A DNA stretch of 64,000 bases from Aureimonas sp. AU12 (GTDB lineage Bacteria > Pseudomonadota > Alphaproteobacteria > Rhizobiales > Rhizobiaceae): positions 62,001-126,000 of the forward strand of contig NZ_BBWH01000027.1 of the NCBI RefSeq assembly GCF_001463705.1, in the 5' to 3' direction. Shown here in pieces: positions 45,236 through 53,560 of this stretch. The notes below the pieces were generated by a model, which was not told the DNA's origin, made no database searches, and worked only from the letters and a program-made list of their open reading frames with translations. The position numbers and the translations under genes were made by a program. The number at the start of each line of letters is the position of its first letter. The stretch's first letter is position 1.

Positions 45236-45733
45236 ACGGGGAAGACCAACTGCACCGTGCGCGGAAGCTTGCTCGCGATCCGGCAAGTTCATCGCCTCAC
45301 GGCCGCGGTTCGCATCTTCCGTCACGGTGTGCTGATCATGAAGCCCGCTCGGACCTCCCCGAGCGGGCTTTCTCGATACGGGCGTCGTCGCCGCGGCATT
45401 GTCGACCGGTCGGCGGGTTGCTCTGGTGCTTGAGGCCCTCGCATTGAACAAGATGCGCCGGACATGTCTCGCCGATCACAACCGGATGATGGCCGCTGTT
45501 GCGTGCCCATCTCGGCCGAAACGAAGGCCATTTCTACCAGCCGCAGTGGATGGCGACCCGGGGCGGGCGCTCAGCCAGCTTCTCTCCCCGCGACCCCGGC
45601 TCGGTCCCATCGCTCCATTCCTCGCCGCACCGTCGGGCACCGGTCTTCCGGAGCGTCGCCGAGCGGACGTTCATCCCGACCGACCGGCGGGCCGAGCAAC
45701 GGACGATCCAGACGGGCTCGGCGCCCGATTCGA
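45236..45733. other. 498-base region between convergent genes
   Basis: It contains the chemoreceptor terminator at 45341-45370 and then GC-rich sequence up to the end of the ATP-grasp gene. Frames here lack ribosome sites and family resemblance. Confidence 0.5.
45341..45370 (+). terminator. terminator of the second chemoreceptor gene
   Basis: A 12-bp perfect stem, AAGCCCGCTCGG and CCGAGCGGGCTT, loop ACCTCC, followed by TCTC. The T-run is short, but the A/T ends of the stem supply extra T. Confidence 0.8.
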
Positions 45734-46891
45734 TCAATCCAGGATCGCATGCGGGACGAAGCGCGAGAGGTTGCAGGTGATGCGCGAGCGGTCTTCGCGG
45801 ATGCCGAGGCCGCAGGCGAGGTCCCCGACGATCCACGTGCCGAGGACCGCGAACTGGCCGGCCGCCTCGAACAGGGGCGTGAACGCCTGGATGACGGTCG
45901 GGCCGGCGCCGTAGTCGCCGTCCGTCGCTTCGGCCTTGAGGCCGTTTTCCCGGATCTCGATGTTCTCGCCTTCGCGGGAATGGAAGGGTTTGCGCACGCT
46001 GTTCGAGAGCGCGGCCACGCCCGGATCGCTTTCAAAGAAGGCGGGCACGAGGTTGGGATGGCCGGGATGGCGCTCCCAGAGGAGCGGCAGGATGCCCTTG
46101 TTCGACATGACCGCCTTCCAGGGCGGCTCCACCCATTGCGTGCCCGCCGTCGCCAGATGGCGCGCATAGGGTTCGCGCATCATGTCTTCCCAGGGGTAGA
46201 GCTTGAAGCAGCGGTCGATCGTGCGGTCCATCGGATCGACATAGCGACCGGCGGCGTCCACGCCGATCGAGTGCATGTCGATCAGGGCCGTGCGGTGGCC
46301 GGCCTGCACGGCGCAATCCATCAGATAAGCTGCCGTGCCGCGATCCTCGTCGCTGGCGGTGATGGCGGCGAAGTGGAAGATCCGGTCCGCCGGATAGGTC
46401 GCGAAGGCGGCGACAAGACTCTCCTGAATAAGGTTGAACTGGTCGGCACTCTCCGGCAACCGGCCGAGCGCGACCTGATCGACCAGCCAATCGTACTGGA
46501 AATAGGCGGCCTCGAAGACGCCGGTCGGCGTGTCGGCATTGTATTCCAGAAGTTTGGCCGGGCCTTGCCCGTCATAGGCCAGATCGAAGCGGCCATAGAG
46601 CGAACCGTCACCGGAGCGGAAAGATTGGCGGACCGTGTCGAACTGCTGGGGGGGAATGGCAAGGCGCGTCATCAGCGCCTCGGATTCCACGACCTCGGCC
46701 ACGAGGTCCCGGCACATCTCGTGCAGCACCTGCGTCGGCGCCTCGATCCGCTCCTCGATCTCCTTCATCGTGAAGCGGTAGTAGACGTCATCCAGCCAAT
46801 AGGGCTCGCCGTACATTTCGTGGAAGCCGAAGCCGACGGCCTCGGCCTTGCCCTGCCAGCCGTCGCGGGCGGGAATCGTGAGGCGCTCCAC
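45734..46891 (-). CDS. yjfC: glutathionylspermidine synthase-family ATP-grasp ligase (YjfC/YgiC-like)
   Basis: ATP-grasp amide ligase of 385 residues, homologous to the synthetase domain of glutathionylspermidine synthase but without the amidase half. Visible blocks: YGRFDLAYDGQGPAKLLEYNADTPTG (metal/substrate loop), the ATP-binding Lys region AVMSNKGILPLLWERHPGHPNLVPAFFE, and SVRKPFHSREGENI. YgiC/YjfC members are thought to join a peptide or amine to an unknown acceptor, and no physiological substrate is established. The start is a GTG at 46891, three bases after the DUF1190 stop. It is the last gene of the leftward arm of a yjf-type module. Confidence 0.9.
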   Translation of the reverse strand: MERLTIPARDGWQGKAEAVGFGFHEMYGEPYWLDDVYYRFTMKEIEERIEAPTQVLHEMCRDLVAEVVESEALMTRLAIPPQQFDTVRQSFRSGDGSLYGRFDLAYDGQGPAKLLEYNADTPTGVFEAAYFQYDWLVDQVALGRLPESADQFNLIQESLVAAFATYPADRIFHFAAITASDEDRGTAAYLMDCAVQAGHRTALIDMHSIGVDAAGRYVDPMDRTIDRCFKLYPWEDMMREPYARHLATAGTQWVEPPWKAVMSNKGILPLLWERHPGHPNLVPAFFESDPGVAALSNSVRKPFHSREGENIEIRENGLKAEATDGDYGAGPTVIQAFTPLFEAAGQFAVLGTWIVGDLACGLGIREDRSRITCNLSRFVPHAILD

Positions 46892-46894
46892 CTG

Positions 46895-47467
46895 TCAGCC
46901 GCCGAACGAGCCGCCGCGGCCGAAGGACATGCCTCCGAAGCCGCTGCGGGACACGGCGCGCGTGTTGATGTTGGCCGGGCGCGGCGTCGTGACCTGCGTC
47001 CCGATCACCGGATCGGAGCGTAGGGTCGCCCCCGAGCGGTTGGTGAAGATCGGGGTCGGTCGCGAATACGAGCCGCCGCCGACATAGGAACCGTAGGAAT
47101 TGTAGTTCGTCAGGTTCTGGACGGCGGAGGAGATCAGATAGCCGGTCATGAACGGCAGGAAGAAGCGGCCCGTTCCGGAGCCGCCTTGGTCGCGCGGCGT
47201 CTCCATGCAGCGTCCCGCGCCGTATTGCGCCTCGCAATCCGACAGGCCCCGGAACTTCGGGGCGTCGCGCAGATGCTGGCTGAGTGCCGTCTGGTATTCC
47301 GCTTCGCAGACGCCCTTGTCGAGGCCGGCCTCGATGCACTGCGTAGGCGAGGTGAACAGCGTATCGGCCGTGGTGTCGTTGCCGCAGCCCGTGAGCGCCA
47401 GACCGCTCGCCGCGATCGTGCCCAGCGCCAGGAGGGGTGGCTTGCGACCGGTGAAGCGCTTCCTCAT
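46895..47467 (-). CDS. yjfM: DUF1190 lipoprotein (YjfM/YgiB-like)
   Basis: Exported protein of 190 residues. The N-terminal signal ends in the lipobox LTGC, so it should be a lipoprotein. The body has a conserved Cys pattern (TQCIEAGLDKGVCEAEY, LSDCEAQYG, GRCME) seen in YgiB/YjfM, and the tail is Gly/Ser/Tyr-rich ending GMSFGRGGSFGG, reminiscent of low-complexity substrates. GGGAG is five bases before the ATG. In E. coli this gene pairs with the ATP-grasp ligase, making it a candidate acceptor for modification. Confidence 0.88.
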   Translation of the reverse strand: MRKRFTGRKPPLLALGTIAASGLALTGCGNDTTADTLFTSPTQCIEAGLDKGVCEAEYQTALSQHLRDAPKFRGLSDCEAQYGAGRCMETPRDQGGSGTGRFFLPFMTGYLISSAVQNLTNYNSYGSYVGGGSYSRPTPIFTNRSGATLRSDPVIGTQVTTPRPANINTRAVSRSGFGGMSFGRGGSFGG

Positions 47468-47477
47468 GACGGCTCCC

Positions 47478-47879
47478 TCAATAGGTCATGCAGGCGGCGT
47501 TCAGCATGCCGATCGTCAGGGAAATGCCCCCGGACCACACGCCTCCGGCCATCTCGCCCTGGGTGATACGCTGCGGCAGGTCGCGCATGGCGAGGCAGGC
47601 GACGCCGAAGGCGATCGCCTGGAACACCGCACCGACCAGCGCCCAGATCGCGAAATCGGTCAGCGAAACGGAATTGGCGGCCGCCGACGCGAGCGGCAGC
47701 GAAAAGCCCAGGATAGCCCCGAGAAAGGCGACCACCGCCGCCGAATTGCCCGTTCGGATCAGGCGCAGCTCGTGCTGCGGCGTCAGCGCCGAATAGGCGA
47801 CCGAGAAGGCGGCGAGAGCCGCAAGGCCGGTGGCAAAATAGGCGAGGAAGGCTGGCAGGCCCGCGACATAGCCGAACAT
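47478..47879 (-). CDS. yjfL: DUF350 membrane protein (YjfL-like)
   Basis: Small inner-membrane protein of 133 residues with four hydrophobic helices; the two halves are related in pattern, as in DUF350. Residues NSAAVVAFLGAILGFSLPLASA form the characteristic second-helix segment. Ten bases separate it from the DUF1190 gene, so they are co-transcribed. A palindrome, AAAGGATCCTTT (47885-47896), overlaps the likely ribosome site and could fold. Function unknown; it is a regular member of yjf modules. Confidence 0.87.
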   Translation of the reverse strand: MFGYVAGLPAFLAYFATGLAALAAFSVAYSALTPQHELRLIRTGNSAAVVAFLGAILGFSLPLASAAANSVSLTDFAIWALVGAVFQAIAFGVACLAMRDLPQRITQGEMAGGVWSGGISLTIGMLNAACMTY

Positions 47880-47924
47880 ATCGGAAAGGATCCTTTTGCG
47901 AACAGTCGAGACGATGAGACGCGA

Positions 47925-48593
47925 TCAGAGGCGGCGGATGTCGGCCGCCATCAGGCCGTAGCCGATGATGAACTCGACCGACCCGCCCTCCCTGGAAGCG
48001 CCACCCGCGAGATCGCGTTCGATGTTGATGAGCAGCATCTCGCGATCCTGGCCGAGCGGACGGGCGTAGAGCATGCAGGACTGGTGGATCTCGCGCCGCC
48101 TTTCGCCGTCGTCGACGGTCTCGACGAACTCCACGAGATCGGCCCGGCCCGCGCCGTCGCCCCAGAACCGGTCGAAGAGGAGGCCGTCGGCGTCATAACG
48201 GGACTGTCCGATGAGCCCGGAGGAACCGCGCCAGCGAGCCCAATCCGCCGGGCCCGCAGGCACGACGCTGTCCCAGGGTCGGTACAGGCTGACGTCCAGC
48301 AGGTCGTCGCCGGGTGCGGCCGAGGCGGACAGCACCTGCAGGATCGTGTTGTCGGCGTCGTAGTAGCGCGACAGGATCATGCCGGCGTCGAGCCGCGCTT
48401 CGCCGTAGGCTGCGACGATCAGCATGCCGCCGGGGGGCACCGGCATCGCCGTCTCGGCACCGGCGAGGTTGGCCTGGAGGCTCAGCGTGTCGATATCGAT
48501 GCCGCCGCCGATGGCCACGCCCAGAGGGCCGCGTTCCACGGGAAGTTCGCTCGCGCTCCGGTCCGATCCCCAACCAAAGATGCGTCCGATCAT
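47925..48593 (-). CDS. yjfK: DUF2491 protein (YjfK-like)
   Basis: Soluble protein of 222 residues beginning MIGRIFGWG. It matches the DUF2491/YjfK family, seen as LQVLSA, LYRPWDSVVPAGPADWARW and an ...EREMLLINIERD-type end. ATG at 48593 is used because the open frame upstream is shared with the divergent gene. First gene of the leftward arm; the divergent start of the YjfI-like gene is only 66 bases away, so both arms share a control region. No catalytic motif is evident. Confidence 0.85.
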   Translation of the reverse strand: MIGRIFGWGSDRSASELPVERGPLGVAIGGGIDIDTLSLQANLAGAETAMPVPPGGMLIVAAYGEARLDAGMILSRYYDADNTILQVLSASAAPGDDLLDVSLYRPWDSVVPAGPADWARWRGSSGLIGQSRYDADGLLFDRFWGDGAGRADLVEFVETVDDGERRREIHQSCMLYARPLGQDREMLLINIERDLAGGASREGGSVEFIIGYGLMAADIRRL

Positions 48594-48659
48594 TGCTTCG
48601 TGCCTTGTCCCGCTCCGCACACTCAGTATGACATAACGGCCACCCGGTGAAGGCGTGGC

Positions 48660-49112
48660 GTGAAGTCGGAATGGAGTTCGCAAGACGTGGCCAACTGGAA
48701 CCTCGCATCCCTGACGGAACTCTTCGCAGCCGATCCCCCCGCCCTCGGCGACGTGGATGTCTCGATCGAAGGCGATGTGCTTCGCGTGACCCTGAAGGAG
48801 AGGGGCCATCTCGACGTCTTCGTCGTGGCCGCCGGCGAGCACATCCTCGCCAGCGTCCTGCTGGCGCCCGCCGACAGCGTGCCGAACCGCGCGGCCTTCG
48901 AGCGCCTCGCCCTCAAGACCCACAAGCTCGTTCCGCTCTCCACCTTCGGCATCTCGACCGTGAACGACGAGGAATGGTACGAGCTGTTCGGCTCCCTGTC
49001 GGCGCGCTCGTCGGCCGATCTGGTGGTCGAGGAAGTGGCCGTCCTGGCCGGCAATGCGGCGGATGCCGCGGCCTTCATGACGGAGTGGCGCCAGAAGGAG
49101 ATCGCGACGTGA
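48660..49112 (+). CDS. yjfI: DUF2170 protein (YjfI-like)
   Basis: Soluble protein of 150 residues of the YjfI/DUF2170 family. The start is a GTG (48660) with GAAGG six bases upstream; the predicted N-terminus is MKSEWSSQDVANWNLASL. Conserved parts include DVFVVAAGEHILASVLLAP and FALKTHKLVPLSTFGI-like KTHKLVPLSTFGI. It overlaps the PspA-family gene (GTGA), so the two are translated together. Likely a partner or regulator of the PspA protein, by analogy with yjfI-yjfJ in E. coli. Confidence 0.85.
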   Translation: MKSEWSSQDVANWNLASLTELFAADPPALGDVDVSIEGDVLRVTLKERGHLDVFVVAAGEHILASVLLAPADSVPNRAAFERLALKTHKLVPLSTFGISTVNDEEWYELFGSLSARSSADLVVEEVAVLAGNAADAAAFMTEWRQKEIAT

Positions 49113-49858
49113 GCGTTTGGGGCAAGCTGTTTTCCGCCGTGCGCGGCGGCATCAACGAGGCGGGCGAAAGCGTGGCGGACGCGCAGGCCCTACGCACGCT
49201 CGACCAGGAGATCCGCGACGCCGACACGGCGCTGCGCCAGGCGCGCGGCGACCTCGCCGGCATCATGGCCACGGCCAAGACGCTCGGACGCCGTGTCGAT
49301 GAGGCGCGGGCGAAGGATCAGAAGGATCTGGAATCGGCCCGGGCCGCGATGGCGGCCGGGCGCGAGGATCTGGCGCGCCAGCTCGCCGCGCGCATGTCGC
49401 AGAACCGCGCCGACCTGACGCGTGACGAAGCGGAGCTGCAGCGCCTTCAGGGCGCGCAGGCGCAGATGCTGCGTGCCGTGCAGGATACCGAAACGCGTAT
49501 CCAGACGATGCGACGCGAGGTGGAGAGCGTGAAGGCCAACGAATCCCTTCTCAAGGCGCAGTCGGCGATCGCCTCCAGCCATGCCGGCGTCAACTCGCGC
49601 CTCGGCAGTGCCATGGACTCCCTGGAGCGGGTCAAGAAACGGCAGGAAGCGCTCGCCGGGCGCATCGAAGCCGGCGCGGAACTCCAGGCCCTCGAAAGCG
49701 GCTCGTCGCTCGATCAGGCGCTTCTGGAAGCAGGGATCGGCGGCAATCGCTCGTCCTCCAACGACATCTTCGCCGAGATCCTGCGCACGGAGAAGAGCCA
49801 GGACACCCTGCCGCCGGCACCGGCGGTTTCGAGCATCGGCTACGATCCGAAATCCTGA
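49109..49858 (+). CDS. yjfJ: PspA/IM30 (ESCRT-III-like) family protein (YjfJ-like)
   Basis: Membrane-remodelling protein of 249 residues, almost entirely coiled coil from residue 25 to 185. It starts VSVWGKLFSAVRGGINEAGES, the amphipathic helix that binds stressed membranes in PspA/Vipp1 proteins. The GTG at 49109 overlaps the stop of the YjfI-like gene and has GAAGGAG nine bases before it. C-terminal extension (SSSNDIFAEILRTEK...) beyond the helical core is specific to the YjfJ branch. There is no PspF or PspBC, so it is not a classical psp operon. Confidence 0.9.
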   Translation: MSVWGKLFSAVRGGINEAGESVADAQALRTLDQEIRDADTALRQARGDLAGIMATAKTLGRRVDEARAKDQKDLESARAAMAAGREDLARQLAARMSQNRADLTRDEAELQRLQGAQAQMLRAVQDTETRIQTMRREVESVKANESLLKAQSAIASSHAGVNSRLGSAMDSLERVKKRQEALAGRIEAGAELQALESGSSLDQALLEAGIGGNRSSSNDIFAEILRTEKSQDTLPPAPAVSSIGYDPKS

Positions 49859-49869
49859 ACATCGGAGGA

Positions 49870-49906
49870 GCCGCCACGGTATCGATACCGATGATCCTGT
49901 GGCGGC
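49870..49906. repeat. nested inverted repeat after the PspA-family gene
   Basis: GCCGCCAC (49870-49877) pairs with GTGGCGGC (49899-49906) and encloses a perfect 12-base palindrome, GGTATCGATACC (49878-49889). It starts 11 bases after the stop codon and has no T-run; probably an end-of-transcript structure. Confidence 0.65.
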
Positions 49907-50104
49907 CTCGATCGGGGCGCGGGTCGAAGGACCGCCTTCGTCCATGCTCTCGCGGGCTGAAGGCTGTCGGTCGGCGTAAAATGCGACCGTCGAATGGCAG
50001 CTGGGTCGCGAGCCCGTTTCGGGGCTGCGACATGACGGGGCGTTCCGCGCGCGGCGCCCGGCCGGCGGAACACGCCCCATCACATGGAGCGAAAGCTGTA
50101 CGGC

Positions 50105-51259
50105 TCAGGCGCGGCGGGCCTGCGGGCCGTGTCCTTCGCCCGTTTCGCTGTTGCCGGCATGCAGGATGCATCGGCTCTTGCCGGCAGCCTTGGCGGCGTA
50201 GAGCGCCTCGTCGGCAAGGACCATCATCGTCTTCAGATCCGCTGCCGGATCGCCGCGCGCGGCGCCGATGCTGACGCCGATGCGGGCGAGGAGCGTCGGC
50301 TCGAACTGGTAGGGCGTGCCGATCGACACGATCAATCGGGCGCCCAGACCGACGATCGCCTCGGCGTCGCTGTCGTCGCACAGGACGAGGAATTCGTCGC
50401 CGCCCAGGCGACAGGCGACGGCATGCGGTCCGATCGTCGCGGTGAGGCGCTGCCCGACCTGCTGGAGAACGACATCCCCTGCGTGGTGCCCGAGCGTGTC
50501 GTTCACCTGCTTGAAGCCGTCGAGGTCGAGATAGAGGAGCGCCGGTCGCGTGCCCCGGGCCGTCAGGCGGTCGAAGGCGCCTTCCAGGCCCCGGCGGTTC
50601 AGGAGACCGGTCAGCGGGTCTCGGAGCGAATGGGTCCGGCTCTCGATCTCGGCGGTGATGGCGCGCACTGTGACGCGCCGATGCTGCTCGATCATCGAGA
50701 TGTTCATCAGCACGAACATCACCCCCTGACAGAGGATGAGGGGGATGAACTCGGGGTAGAGAAAGCCGAAGCTGGCCTTGAAACTGAGGTCGATGAGAAG
50801 GACCTGCGTCATCGCATAGCGCGGCGCCGCGAAGTTGCGCCCGATGATGCTGCCGATGGCCGCCAGGCTCGAAGCGAGTACGATGATCGTCATAGGGATG
50901 TCGCGGGACAGGACCACGACGACGATCGTCACGGCCTGCGTCAGGGCCCAGGCGAGGCCGACCGCAAAGAACGGACCGGTGCGCACTCCTGGCTTGCGCA
51001 TGGCCGCAAGCCGGGCGGCTAGCAGCAGAACTTCGACGGCGGCGATGGCGAGGAAGACGGAATGGCCGATCCGATAGAAGGCGAGGAGCACGACGGCGAC
51101 CGCGTTGATCGCTCCCACCACGAACGGCTTGGGGGAGCCGAAGAATATGGCGCCGAGCCGCTTGCGCACCTCGTTCGGCAGGGTCGGATCTATCGACGCG
51201 AGCCAGCGCAACGGCGCCAGGCGAGGTGCGACGTATGTCGAGGATCCGTCCATTCCCAT
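50105..51259 (-). CDS. membrane-bound diguanylate cyclase (GGDEF)
   Basis: Inner-membrane protein of 384 residues: about six hydrophobic helices (residues 50-200) followed by a GGDEF domain. The active-site motif is intact (CRLGGDEFLVL), as are SLRDPLTGLLNRRG and DLDGFKQVNDTLGHHAGD, so it should make c-di-GMP. No recognised sensory family in the membrane part. It converges on the PspA-family gene; the small gene at 51793 and another cyclase lie behind it on the opposite strand. Confidence 0.92.
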   Translation of the reverse strand: MGMDGSSTYVAPRLAPLRWLASIDPTLPNEVRKRLGAIFFGSPKPFVVGAINAVAVVLLAFYRIGHSVFLAIAAVEVLLLAARLAAMRKPGVRTGPFFAVGLAWALTQAVTIVVVVLSRDIPMTIIVLASSLAAIGSIIGRNFAAPRYAMTQVLLIDLSFKASFGFLYPEFIPLILCQGVMFVLMNISMIEQHRRVTVRAITAEIESRTHSLRDPLTGLLNRRGLEGAFDRLTARGTRPALLYLDLDGFKQVNDTLGHHAGDVVLQQVGQRLTATIGPHAVACRLGGDEFLVLCDDSDAEAIVGLGARLIVSIGTPYQFEPTLLARIGVSIGAARGDPAADLKTMMVLADEALYAAKAAGKSRCILHAGNSETGEGHGPQARRA

Positions 51260-51792
51260 CTCCTTCGTTGCGACTTGACCCTAATCGCAGTTGATTGAAG
51301 AGCCTCTAAGAGAGCCTGATCTTCTCGTGTGTTCGCAGATGGCGAATGCCGGTTGGCCGATCCCGATGATCCAGACTTCGCCACCCGTCACCGGAGCGCT
51401 CAAGGGAATCGAGATGTAACGTCAGCGCCGATGGATCGGCGAAACGGCCTTCCGGAAGGCCTCGCCGCATAGCTTCGCTCCCAGCAGACCTGCTGCTCCG
51501 GCGCTGGTCTGTTCTTTCCGGGAAGATCGTTCACGCGGCGCAACGCGATCAGCATTCGTCCGTCCCGTCACCTCGGATTCGGAGAACGCCGGCGCCAGTG
51601 CTTCGACAGGCATCGTCGAACCTCTGACATGCAGGCGCGCTTTCGGTGGGAGCGAACACTGGGTCGATCACGTAAATGCGTCATTGCAAAACGCGGCGTG
51701 ATCAATCAGTCTACAGGCATGGTCAATTGAGTATTTGGCTGACATCAGGAGTTGAGACCCTGCACGACCGCTCGAAACGAAGGGACCTTACG
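51260..51792. other. 533-base region between divergent genes
   Basis: Promoter region of the cyclase (leftward) and of the small gene at 51793. One leftward 63-codon frame (51422-51613) has AGAGG seven bases before its ATG but no family resemblance, and I leave it out. The stretch around 51660-51750 is AT-richer. Confidence 0.45.
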
Positions 51793-51960
51793 ATGGACAC
51801 TCAGACGACAAGCGATCGCATCGCTGACGAACCGAGGATTGAGGATTTCGATATCCTCCTGGCCTTCGCCAAGGCCTTGTCCGACCCCCAGCCTGAAGTC
51901 GCCGAGAAGGATCCTGGCGACGAGACGGAAGCGTTCCTCAAACTCGCCAGAGCGCACTGA
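51793..51960 (+). CDS. small acidic hypothetical protein (55 aa)
   Basis: Unrecognised short, very acidic protein: MDTQTTSDRIADEPRIEDFD, then LLAFAKALSDPQPEVAEKDPGDE, ending KLARAH. AAGGGA lies seven bases before the ATG and fixes the start, ruling out the longer frame from 51676. No signal or membrane helix. It precedes the second diguanylate cyclase by 300 bases. Confidence 0.5.
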   Translation: MDTQTTSDRIADEPRIEDFDILLAFAKALSDPQPEVAEKDPGDETEAFLKLARAH

Positions 51961-52262
51961 CCACGGATATGTGCGGCCTCGGTGATCCGAGGCCGCAGTT
52001 CTGGATGCTGAAGGCATAGAAGGCGATGGCGATGATCCGACGTCGGTTCGATGACTCTCCCCGTTCCATCATGGCGCTTTCCAGGGTCGCTGCCGATCCG
52101 CGGACCGGTGTCACCGCGATTGGGCCGACACGCGATGCAGCGGATGCCCGCGTCACTCGTTGATACGGCGATTGCTGAATTCATCGGACGCGATTTGATC
52201 GCTGCGAACCGCCCGTTAAAGGTTTCGCTTGCAGATTGTGGCGACACCACCGGGGAGTTCGC
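51961..52262. other. 302-base intergenic region before the second cyclase
   Basis: Probable promoter region of the cyclase at 52263. A frame at 52051-52338 overlaps the cyclase and is not gene-like. I see no hairpin terminator for the small gene. Confidence 0.4.
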
Positions 52263-53354
52263 GTGCGTCGGACAAGACACGATATTCCTGCGTACCGTGA
52301 CCTTCCCGACGACGTCGTGGTCGATCTCGTCCGCCTGATGTTCACCTCTCGGGTGAACATCCGCTGGTTGTCCGCCATCATGCTGACTTCGACGATCTAT
52401 GGTGCTCTCGAGTCCGATAGCGGGTGGACGCTCGTGACCGCGATCGCCGTCTGGGTCATCAGTCTGCTTCGCATCGCCATTGCGGAGAGCTACGTCCGCT
52501 ACGGGCATGCATGCGCCTCCAAACAGATGCAGCTTCGATGGAAGGCTCTCTATCTCTTGGGTGGAACGGCGCTTGCCTTGGCATTCTCGGCCTTCCTGGC
52601 CGATGCAATCCTGCGCGGTGACGCATGGTTGACGGCCAGTTCCATCGCGATCGCTGTCGGCGGAGCCTACGGTGCGATCCCCTATGTCGGCCTTTGCCGC
52701 CGATACGGGTTTGGACAGACGCTCCCCTACGTGTTCGTTCCGGCGATCGCTCTCATGGCCTCGAACGAGGATATCCGATGGTGGATGGCCGTCTCGCTGT
52801 TCGGCGCCGTGCTTTCGGTGAAAGGGCAGTCCGACAGGACTTACGTCCAAACCGTGACCGGTCTGCTGGACCGCAGGACCGTCGAGAGGCTGGCATCGAC
52901 CGATGAATTGACGGGCCTCTGGAACCGCCGACAACTCGAACTCGTGACCTCGCAGGCGATCACAGAAGGGCTCCCGAACGTGCACTGGCTCGGCGTGGAT
53001 CTCGACCGCTTCAAAGCGGTCAACGACGAACTCGGCCACGAGGCGGGCGATCGGGTGCTGAAAGACGCTGCCGGCCGGATTGCGTCCGTGGTCGGTCCGG
53101 ATGCGTTCGTCTCCCGGATGGGGGGAGACGAGTTCGTCGTGTTGATGATCGGCGACCGGGCGGCGGCAAGTGCGGTCGCCGACGCCATCCGCGTCCGTCT
53201 TGCCGACCCCATTCGGGTGTCCGGTGGGATCGCGCGCATCGGCGCGAGTGTCGGTGCGACGGCCATCTGCGCGCACGACACGATCGACGAGATTGCAAGG
53301 CGAGCGGATGAACGCATGTACGCGCAGAAGGCGACGACACGCCTCGCCGCATGA
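52263..53354 (+). CDS. membrane-bound diguanylate cyclase (GGDEF)
   Basis: Inner-membrane protein of 363 residues with about six helices (residues 20-190) and a C-terminal GGDEF domain. The motif RMGGDEFVVL is intact, with STDELTGLWNRRQ and DLDRFKAVNDELGHEAGD, so c-di-GMP synthesis is expected. I chose a GTG at 52263 (GGGGAG five bases upstream) over an ATG at 52236 that lacks such a site. Overall plan resembles the cyclase at 50105, but the membrane parts are not obviously the same. Confidence 0.9.
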   Translation: MRRTRHDIPAYRDLPDDVVVDLVRLMFTSRVNIRWLSAIMLTSTIYGALESDSGWTLVTAIAVWVISLLRIAIAESYVRYGHACASKQMQLRWKALYLLGGTALALAFSAFLADAILRGDAWLTASSIAIAVGGAYGAIPYVGLCRRYGFGQTLPYVFVPAIALMASNEDIRWWMAVSLFGAVLSVKGQSDRTYVQTVTGLLDRRTVERLASTDELTGLWNRRQLELVTSQAITEGLPNVHWLGVDLDRFKAVNDELGHEAGDRVLKDAAGRIASVVGPDAFVSRMGGDEFVVLMIGDRAAASAVADAIRVRLADPIRVSGGIARIGASVGATAICAHDTIDEIARRADERMYAQKATTRLAA

Positions 53355-53560
53355 GGCGCTCGACCGCCGGTCCATGCCGACCTTCATCGGCCGTTCACCG
53401 TGGGGGGCGCACAACCGCATCGTTCATCCGCCAGCGGATCTCCGCCTGGATCCTGACCACGGCGGCCGGTCTGACCTGAACATCGGAAAGCTTGGTTATA
53501 CGACCTCGGGGCTTCCAGAAGCGTCTCCCGGCGCGTGACGAGAGCCGAGCCATTGGATCG

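Noticed and set aside
45734-49858. Classical psp operon
   Set aside because: No pspF, pspB or pspC; the neighbours are yjf families.
51422-51613. 63-codon leftward frame with AGAGG seven bases before its ATG
   Set aside because: The sequence looks random, has no family resemblance and lies in a likely promoter region; one plausible ribosome site is not enough.
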